Positions 56,501 to 64,000 of a stretch of DNA of 64,000 nucleotides are shown here, piece by piece. The notes below the pieces were generated by a model. It was not told the DNA's origin. It ran no database searches and saw only the letters and a list, made by a program, of their open reading frames with translations. Both the position numbers and the translations under genes were made by a program. This DNA is from Hexactinellida sp. DTS-2022. Its lineage: Eukaryota > Porifera > Hexactinellida. How positions within the stretch are numbered: position 1 is the stretch's first letter; every line of letters begins with the position of its first letter. The stretch lies in contig JAPNXP010000015.1 in the NCBI GenBank assembly GCA_028753945.1, forward strand, positions 3,162,001-3,226,000, written 5' to 3'.

Positions 56501-59500
56501 GTGGCTTAACTCTAGAAGCTATTCTCAGAGGTGAAGTGGGGCTTGAGTGTGCGGAGGGAACTCTATATCTAGGAGGAGATGATGTTGGAGATTCTATTCT
56601 AGAACGAGAGTTTAACAACTCCATAAAAGGAGTATTTTTAACAGTTACATTAGAAGTGAGAGCTCCTTGTACAGTTAGGGTATCCTCAACTACAACCGGG
56701 TTATATGGCACTGCCTCTTCAAAATACTTTGGGACAATAAACTCAAGCTTAGCATAGAACCATAGCATCACCCTCATTGCTCTCTCCACATCTCTCAAAC
56801 TAACAAAGCTACACTCATCCTTTGTCTCTCTCATGTAACTCTGTGCACCAGCCAGAACATCACTTATCACTTCTATAATGTCATCTCGTGCTTCTATCGG
56901 GCTGTTACGGTCCCGTAGATGTTTCGCTACAATCTCTCGAGTATATGTCTTCTCTATGCTGTTACTCAACTGACCGAAATCCCACACCAATGGTCGTAAA
57001 CTAGCAGGAAGCTCCATCACTCGATAGACCAACTCACGGAGAGGAATGTCTCCCAATCTGTCTGTGGTTTCACTGGACTTGGTGAAGAACCCGAGACCAG
57101 CAGAACTCAGTTTGCTCAGCATCTCCTCTGTGTGTTTACGATAAGGATTACAGGCTGCTATGAACTGCAGTCCAATGTCAGTGCGGATGTGTCTACCGTA
57201 CATTCTCCTGTCACACATTATCTCTTTGATCAGTCCAATGGCTGGGCTCGTGTTGGCTTCATCAAAAAACAATACAGTATCAACTTGGTGTTCGCTATTG
57301 CTATAATTCTTCTGTGCTAGCTCCTCAGCTTCCGCTACCTTTGACTTCACATCCGACTCTGTGGTTCCGCCATGTACCTTCAGTATTAGCATGTTAGTAG
57401 CTCCTGTCTGTAGAGCTTGTAGGGAACACATGAATTGAATGAGGCGTGTCTTGCCACAGCCTGTCTCGCCCATTATAACAACGGGAATGTTACAACGGAA
57501 TCTCATCAGAATTGCTAGGATCTTCCTCATATTGTCAAGAGTTAATACATAACCTGGATCTGGATCTGATAGCCATTCAAGTTCCATCACATTGGCCAAT
57601 TTTTCTATCTTTGTACGTTTGTCTAACTGTTGATAGTCCTCATTAAAGTTAACTTTATTGAGCTCCAATATATTAAGTAATTTCGGATGTAGAATGTTAG
57701 CTTCAATGACATTAGTAGGGTCTTCAGAATCGCATAGATGGCCTTGTTTGGATATATGGAAACCTATGAATGTCATACTGTGTCTATCCGGATTGAAGAA
57801 TATGTAGGGATGTGAGGCGTTCTCCCATTTGCGTCTCTTAACAATTTCATAAACTTGTATCAGGTCTTTGGTCACAGTATCAATTTCTTCCCTCAGAGAT
57901 GGTGTAGCGAAATCTCGAGACATGTGAATAAGAAACTTAACTACAAAGGATTTGAATCCAAGCCATTCCTCACCTATAGTACAAAAATCAGAGTTATCAC
58001 AATCAGAAAGTTGTTTACTTAAGAAGGTACCAAAGTTATTAATTTCTAACCAGGAAGGCTGCTGGATACCACAGTACTTTAGCAATACCTGTAACATTTC
58101 AGGAGGACTCCTCCTATGGAAGGTTGTGCTGTCAAAAGTAAATTTATCAAGATTTTGACGTGCTTCCAACTGTTTCAAGTAAGCGAAAGTTCTTTGGAAT
58201 TCTTCCTTGTTCAATTCATTGATATTAATAGTTTGCATTCCTCGCGATTCTGAAATATTTCGTGTGTTTAGTGCCTGAATTGGCTGTATGCATTGCAAAG
58301 ATGGGAAAAGCTGACTGAATTTCACAAGTTGTTTAAATTTAGGGATAATGGTTGTTTCAATGACGTAATAGTCTTTACCATTTGTGTGCCATAGCTCACC
58401 TGATCTCTTACAAATCCCGCCTAATATGAGCAGTTTGAATATAACCGGTTCTATTCCTATCTGTACAGTAGATGCTATATCCACGTGGTACATGACTCCA
58501 TGCTTAACACCACTAGTACTCCTCGTAAGCAGTTGTTCAGCTAGATGTTCCTCAGAAGCTTGTTTACCGTGAATAGCTACAGTCACAGCTGATTGCTCTC
58601 TCTCCTCCTCACTCACTATACCCTGACTCACCAGGTCTGATTTGAGATTATTAATATAGAGAGACTTACCTGCCCCTACGCTATCCGATACTACCAGTCT
58701 AACTCGCGATCTCTCTTTGTCTACCATCCAAGCTGATGCACAACTATTATAGGATATTCTCTGATAGAACTTTTGTTGCAAATACTCACTGATACTTTTA
58801 AATACGTTATCATTGGTGACATGACTGGGTCTCTTGTAGTTCTCGAGAGCAGCTGCCATATAGGACTGCTCCTCCCTCTCTTCAGAACAAATAATAACGA
58901 GTTTATAGCAAGATTTAGCTTCCAACTGCAAGTACCTCCTCAGAATGCTCACAGACTGCACTGCTACTTCGTACTGCAGGTTCTCTACGGCAACCAAACA
59001 GTACAAGTATAAGTGATTATTGTTCGACTTGAAAATGACTCTTCTCCAGAAGATATCGAGCTCTTCCACCGTTGTGAGATCAGAGCAGAGCAATACTTCA
59101 CTGGAGTCGGGAAGCGGAAGTAGGGGGGACAGCTGGTAGAGAGAGAGGATCGATTCATAAATAAGATAATTCGGTATAAATATTAGATTTGGTTCTTGAG
59201 ACTTAAAAATAGTACAGAATGCCCTGTCTTCTCGGATCTTACTGTTTCCGCTGTTGTATACTACTTCCAGGAAAGCTCCCAGCTTCAAGATATCAATATA
59301 CTCTATCTCTGTTGTTACAATCTCTTCTGTTATTTGTACAGGAGTGTGAGTAGGAAGAGTGGTGCCATTCCTCTCCTCTGTATCATCCCAATCCATAGAT
59401 TCATCTCCAGAGCTGCAATCTTTCTCGTCGTTTTTAGTATTATTCTGCATGCACCACCTCATAACTGATTGTTCAGTAACAACCTCTGTCTCTCTCTTTA

Positions 59501-62500
59501 TTGCAGTGATGCCTTGGATACATAAAGAGAGAGAGAATCCGCAATGTGAACATAAATTCTCTACAATCTCCTTTTCACTATGAGAAAAGTTATCAGGAAC
59601 TTGAACCTCTTTACTCCCTTGTACCTGCTTTAGAGGTTTTGCTGGCTTCTTAACGGTATCTGCACCAATAAATAAGTATTGACTGGTGCGTGCAGTTGAA
59701 TGGAATCGAGTTTGTCTAGACCTAGAGGAAACAGCAGCAGTATGATGTGGATGAGAAAGTTGTGTAGAAGTCACAATGTTCGATTGCTTGAGAGCCAATT
59801 GTATCTCTTCTCTGGTTATATCGGCATTAAGAGAACTGAGCAAATGGTAGAGCTGTTCTTCGCTCTGTGGGTTTGAATTCTCAATGAAAGCTCGTACGCC
59901 TTTCTGGAGTAAAACTATTTGTTTAATTGTAAAGTAATTCAAGAAATAACAATTCGTCCTAGCTTCTTCTAGCCTTTGTTCGCACAGTTTCAGAGTATCT
60001 CGTGTTTTCTGTATTTCTGATTCTACTTTCGGTGCTTGTTGTAAGTCGCAAGAAAATGAATAGTTGAAGAATCGTATATTTCCTATCTCAGCTAAACTGC
60101 TTACGATGGTCGCGAGCTCTGAGATTAAGTCGAAGAGTTGATTGAATTTGCTGGCATTTTTCTTGCTATCACTCTTAGGTATAATGTCAGACTTTCCAAC
60201 CACAAGGGTTAGTTTGCTCCTCAGATCTTTCAGTTGTTCCATAGTATAAGTCTTCGTAACGGTTCCTTTTTTCTCAGTTGACAGAGCAACCATCTCAGTC
60301 GCATTGAACGTACTGTGTGTTGAAATAGTGAAGGTACCAGAAGAGACAATCTTCTCAAGCTGCATGAGAGCTCCTTCTTCCAAAGAGCCTTGTGACTTCT
60401 TCAACTCCTCCCAGAATGAGACATTCTTGGAAACATACTCAAGCATTCCAATCAACTCTTTATTAGTGTTAAAGACAGAGAATACCTCTATACACCTCGC
60501 AATGAGATAGTCATAGGTTGTATTTGTGTTAATTGGGAATATAATAGGAGCTAGATTAGTGCATACAGAATGCAGAATCATAATGCGGTCTGTTTCGGCT
60601 CCGTCTCCACTGGAGGTAGTCAACGCTATTTCAACGAAAGTCTTCAAATCATTTAAATCACGCATATTATTCTTAACCCATTTCAAGAATTCAATCCTAC
60701 TCAATATCCTCTCTAAAACCTCCAGATTCTCATATGTGAAATGTAGTAGGGAATCTGTAGTGTTTACTAACTCATTGTTAATGGCTGAAAGGGGCTTGTT
60801 TTGAAATTTTATTTTTACATTTTGAAGATTTTCAATGAGAGAGAAATCTCCCTCAATAGAAAAGGCATCTCTGAGCTTAATTAATTTTGAGGCAGCTTCC
60901 GAGTTTTTATAAATAGTAAAGTATAAAGCAATCTTCTCACTACATTCAGCGAGCTCAGGGTAATCTACAATTGGCTTAGATTGAGATTTCTGAAAACCGA
61001 AATAAAGAAATTTTAACTCATTGAAAATTGATCGATTATCCTGTATCTTACCGAAGTAATTTTGCACATCTGATAAGAGAATGGTCTGGTGAACAGTATT
61101 TTCAATAACTTTTGCAATAATGTTCAAAGTTGGGGTCCAAACTTTAGAATATAAGAATTCGAAATTCAACACTTTTTCATTGCAAATATCTGACTTTTCA
61201 TACAGGTTAGAAAATGAATGGGTAAAAATTGCAGAATCTTTAAAGAAGTAAACAGACTCGGACATAGTTAAGAAATGAGGAAAATTAATAATATTGTTGA
61301 TATTTGGAAGATTTTTAAACGAGAGCTTATCGTCACTGAAAACAATTTCGTTAAGACTAAGATACATAAAATTCATTGCAAGAAAATCTTCAATTGTCTT
61401 GAAGTTAACCATTGGAATTAAAGCAGAAAATTGTATTAATTCTTCAAATCTCGCACATTTGTCAGTTAGCCAGTTAGTAGCATCACTCCCGAATTTAATC
61501 GCAGATTCAACATCCTGCAATGTCGTTTTCTCTTTAGAATACTCAATTGCAAGTTGAGCAAGGGATAAGAACAAGTCTTGTTTTTGAGAAAATAATGATG
61601 CATCATAGAAATTCATTTGATGGGAACATAATGATTGAATTAGTAAATTAAACCTACTCAACGCAGATTCAAGCATAGTATGGGCTTCCTCACTTAAGTT
61701 TCGAAACAATTCAGGAATATTAACAAATTCAAAATAAGTTTCCCATGATGGCCATTGGAGTAAATGATGAATTTGGTCATTCACGAATGTATCTCGTTCA
61801 TCCAGTAAGATGGAACTAAATATTGTACTAAGACATTTAGATTTACCATAGTGGGATGATTTTAACCTGTTAACTACCTCGTTTCTATCATGTGTATTTA
61901 AAAACTTGAGTTTAGCAATCATTTCTTTAAGAAATAATTCTTTCAAACAATCACTAAGTTTGTCATGAACGAAGATTAACAATTCAATAAACAAGGACAC
62001 GGGTATTTCTTCTGTCTTCAACCGTTTCTCTAATAACTTTATGATCGAATCTGACCATTCAATAAAATGGGGAAATTTCAAATTTACTACTCTATCCCAA
62101 AATCGCATTTCTCTTTCAAGGTCAAATAGATTCTTTTTATTTGAATATATCTTATGTTTACACCACTTTTCAACAAACAAGAGTACCTCTTGGAAATTTT
62201 CAGAAGGAATTTTAGAAACTGCTGATGCACAAATTGTAGTACACTGATGGGCAATTAGTTGAAGTGTTATAAAAAACTCTTCTTCGCTAATTACAATTGA
62301 CAGTTGACTAGGTAACTTAAGTGTCAATTTGAACAAATGTTCAATCTCGAGAGGAGGAATAGACGTGGAAAGATCTTCTTGTGAAAATTTCGAAATTAAG
62401 AACTCCATGATGGACATGAACAAATCTCTATCATGGTTATTTTTAGATTGTCGAATTAATATTAAACTTATGAACCCAGAAAGAGGTAGAACAGTGGGTT

Positions 62501-64000
62501 GAGAAAGATGAAGCTTGTAAAATAGGTGTGCGTTATAGTAACTGATAGAATTATGAATAATACTGTAAGATAGGATTGAATCATACTGCAATAAATCAAA
62601 TGATTTCTGAATATCATCATTGGTAATATAACCGGTTTTATAGATTGTGAAATGAGCAGGAAATCCCCAGTATTCGTTGTCAGTGTAAGATAAACGATTC
62701 AAAGAATTAACATGAGTTTCATGGAAATTGAATAAACAGTGATAAAATGCCAAAAGTTGATAATATTTCGTATAAGATTTGGTAGGTAGTACATAAGTAT
62801 AGATAAATGTACAAAATACTTCATGAAGTTTATCCATTTGTTGAATATATTCCAAAGCAAAATTTTTAATGAGCAGTGATTCATTAATGATACTCCCTAT
62901 AGCATTAACCACCTTAAAAATAATATCTTCACCAGTCAATTTATAACTGCAAATTAAATAACAAGATAGGCATATGCGCATGAGCTTTTCCCTGAAACCC
63001 AATTGATCATTATTTAAATGGAGAGATAATGTAAATCTTTGAATCAAAGTTATTGGAGCCCTATCACGATAGAATTTCTGGTCATCCCATAGTCGTATAT
63101 CTCCCGCAATATAGCAAGGAGAAATGTAAAGTTGCGTAAATTCCTTAACTAAATTAGTTAAGGTTAGAAAAAAATCATCCAATTTTGTGCATTCGAGAGA
63201 ACAAGGAAAATATCCCATACCGAAAAACATTGGTAGAAAAGCCAGTAATGATAAAAACCTTCTATCATGAATATCTTTAAATGGAAGTTGATCGCTTCTA
63301 ACCACAGAAAATAAAGAGTATAGAGTATTCATTGAAAATAATCCATCCTCCTTTTTAGGACATTCAGGTAGAATCATCATATCAAATATAGTGACATGTG
63401 AATGCATTAAATCAGTAGAAATCTCAGGAATATTTCGATTGAAATGACGATTGAAGTTTACATTTTGATAATGATGTAGATCTTCATATACCCCTTCAAC
63501 GTTACTCATACAGAAGAAATATTTATAGGGAAATTTGAGCACCTTATTATGTATGAATTTAACCGGAACATTCAAACGTCCAGTAATTAGAACAAATTCA
63601 AACTCTTTGTTATTATTATTCAAATGTATAACTTTTAAGGGATGAAACTTACAATAGAGCCCTTTGAACTTGTCCATCCCTATTCGTAAGCACACAGCAT
63701 CAGTTTTATCCCATACTTCCTTCAAGACAATCGTATTAAATTGCAAAGTAAGGGAATTGGGGCAATTGGGTTCAACTTCTGACAAAATAGGGAGATTTGA
63801 GACCTCGCAATCAAAATAGGACGAATCAGTATCAGACTTGGAAGCCTGTTGGTCAGTATCGGATTTGGAAGCCTGTTTCTTAGTATCAGACTTGGAAGCC
63901 TGTTGGTCAGTATCGGACTTGGAAGCTAGTTGGTCAGTATCGGACTTGGAAGCTAGTTGGTCATCAGACTTGTAAATTGGTTTCTTAGTATCAGAATTGG
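44543..64000 (-). CDS. RNF213-like: RNF213/mysterin-like giant AAA+ E3, 5' end beyond window
   Basis: 23 exons, at least 5,020 aa: 53946-64000 (open at the edge), 53555-53717, 52758-53228, 52321-52496, 51554-51984, 51361-51463, 51201-51298, 50609-50878, 50442-50565, 49939-50370, 49524-49664, 49359-49448, 48869-49252, 48613-48785, 48053-48330, 47808-47973, 47441-47742, 46693-46951, 46074-46353, 45785-45994, 45475-45564, 44998-45167, 44543-44717. Counting from the first full codon: AAA1 Walker A GETGCGKT (2177) and Walker B FFDEAN (2246); AAA2 GKPGSSKS (2624) and LDEVGLAED (2700). A Pro/Ser-rich insert separates them. The RZ finger spans exons 13/14 (YLCNKGHAYFVGE, CGQP, ICPDCGSWVGG). No RING is found between exons 7 and 8. 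RNF213 is a ubiquitin ligase of lipid droplets and cytosolic pathogen defence. Confidence 0.95.
44737..44936. mobile_element. MITE, family D, in last RNF213-like intron
   Basis: Starts CAATCAGGTTCTTTTATATG and ends AAGAAGACCTGACTG (inverted). The interior carries AACATTTAAGGGATC and TTGTTCATAATAATAC. It nearly fills the intron 44718-44997 and begins 20 bp from the acceptor. Confidence 0.75.
45203..45450. mobile_element. hAT-like MITE with perfect 8-bp target duplication
   Basis: Ends TAGGGTGACC and GGTCACCCTA are perfect 10-bp inverted repeats. GATGTAGG is duplicated at 45195-45202 and 45451-45458. The inside repeats GTCCAG and GTCCAATTT. It fills most of the intron 45168-45474 of the RNF213-like gene. 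Confidence 0.92.
45602..45768. mobile_element. MITE with GTCGAAACCGG ends
   Basis: CAGTCGAAACCGGTTTATTC faces GAAAAACCGATTTCAACTA, with an interior of repeated TATTCTAACT words. In an RNF213-like intron, ending just short of exon 20 (45785). Confidence 0.65.
46425..46680. mobile_element. Family E element with iterated 3' end
   Basis: A family E body is followed by three head-to-tail copies of the 3' terminal unit (ATACCAGGATTAGGAGCGTA plus TTTACAAATGGCTGTATAAC). A two-copy version is at 28050-28140. In RNF213-like intron 18. Confidence 0.6.
48357..48514. mobile_element. Tigger-like MITE, family B
   Basis: CAGTAGATGTAGGATATAAG to TTATAACCGGCATCCACTG, TA-flanked. It lies in the RNF213-like intron between exons 14 and 15. 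Confidence 0.75.
49733..49912. mobile_element. Tigger-like MITE, family A
   Basis: CAGTAAAACCTCGTTAATAC to GTACTAACGAGGTTATACTG. It lies 26 bp inside the donor of RNF213-like exon 10 and occupies most of the intron. Confidence 0.78.
50944..51112. mobile_element. MITE filling RNF213-like intron 7
   Basis: AGAGTCGCTCCGCTTAAATT at one end faces AATTAAGCGGAGTCTTCTGT at the other. It takes up over half of the 322-bp intron between exons 7 and 8, the interval where a RING exon would be expected. Confidence 0.65.
63826..64000 (-). repeat. In-frame 27-bp coding minisatellite at the RNF213-like N-terminus
   Basis: Five 27-bp units and a variant sixth run to the window edge. In the gene's frame they encode nine-residue repeats such as DQLASKSDT, DQQASKSDT and KKQASKSDT, a polar Ser/Lys/Asp-rich, probably disordered stretch. 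The frame is open throughout and continuous with the giant exon, so the coding sequence certainly extends past 64000. Confidence 0.9.

Noticed and set aside
63783-63785. Possible start of the giant frame at 63785
   Set aside because: The codon is TTG, not ATG, and the frame stays open through the 27-bp repeats to the window edge.
1-64000. tRNA, rRNA, CRISPR arrays or operon-type signals
   Set aside because: None seen by eye. The direct repeats present lack unique spacers, and the genes are spliced eukaryotic units.

Overview
The window is animal nuclear DNA. It is AT-rich, has spliced genes with GT-AG introns, and carries metazoan genes: motile-cilium CFAP43, calcineurin A with its calmodulin-binding and autoinhibitory tail, condensin-II NCAPH2 and RNF213/mysterin. 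Introns and spacers are packed with short terminal-inverted-repeat elements. Coiled-coil/NHL proteins, compact genes and genes nested in introns would fit an early-branching or other marine invertebrate, but the sequence does not fix the phylum. I built the exon models by hand, checking splice dinucleotides and reading phase at every junction.

Layout. (1) 1.1-2.1 kb, plus strand: the last two exons of a PH-domain gene. (2) 3.9-25.5 kb, plus strand: a complete 18-exon CFAP43 gene, 1,717 aa. Its introns hold other loci: an intronless orphan seven-helix membrane protein (intron 2), an intronless voltage-gated proton channel (intron 6), and on the opposite strand an NHL-repeat gene plus a decayed relative (intron 9). 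(3) 26.6-43.6 kb, all minus strand: calcineurin A (11 exons, 498 aa), a COX6C-like protein, SAP18 with an Arg/Ser-rich N-terminus, NADP-dependent isocitrate dehydrogenase (4 exons, 411 aa), NCAPH2 (2 exons, 573 aa) and a FAXDC2-like fatty-acid hydroxylase-domain protein. (4) 44.5 kb to the right edge, minus strand: an RNF213-like giant of at least 5,020 aa. One exon of more than 10 kb encodes the N-terminus and both AAA modules; 22 small exons encode the E3 shell and the RZ finger. The N-terminus runs off the window.

The most notable signals are: (a) the RNF213-like protein keeps both AAA modules and the RZ zinc finger but has no RING where the family carries one; (b) the three CFAP43 introns with resident genes; (c) a composite inverted-repeat element in a calcineurin intron that carries two 39-bp minisatellite arrays open in several frames; (d) a 21-bp array of perfect palindromes just upstream of isocitrate dehydrogenase; (e) several hAT-like elements with perfect 8-bp target duplications and a swarm of TA-flanked Tigger/pogo-like MITEs, some nested and some abutting splice donors. 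The genes are mostly housekeeping or ciliary and do not form an operon-like system.
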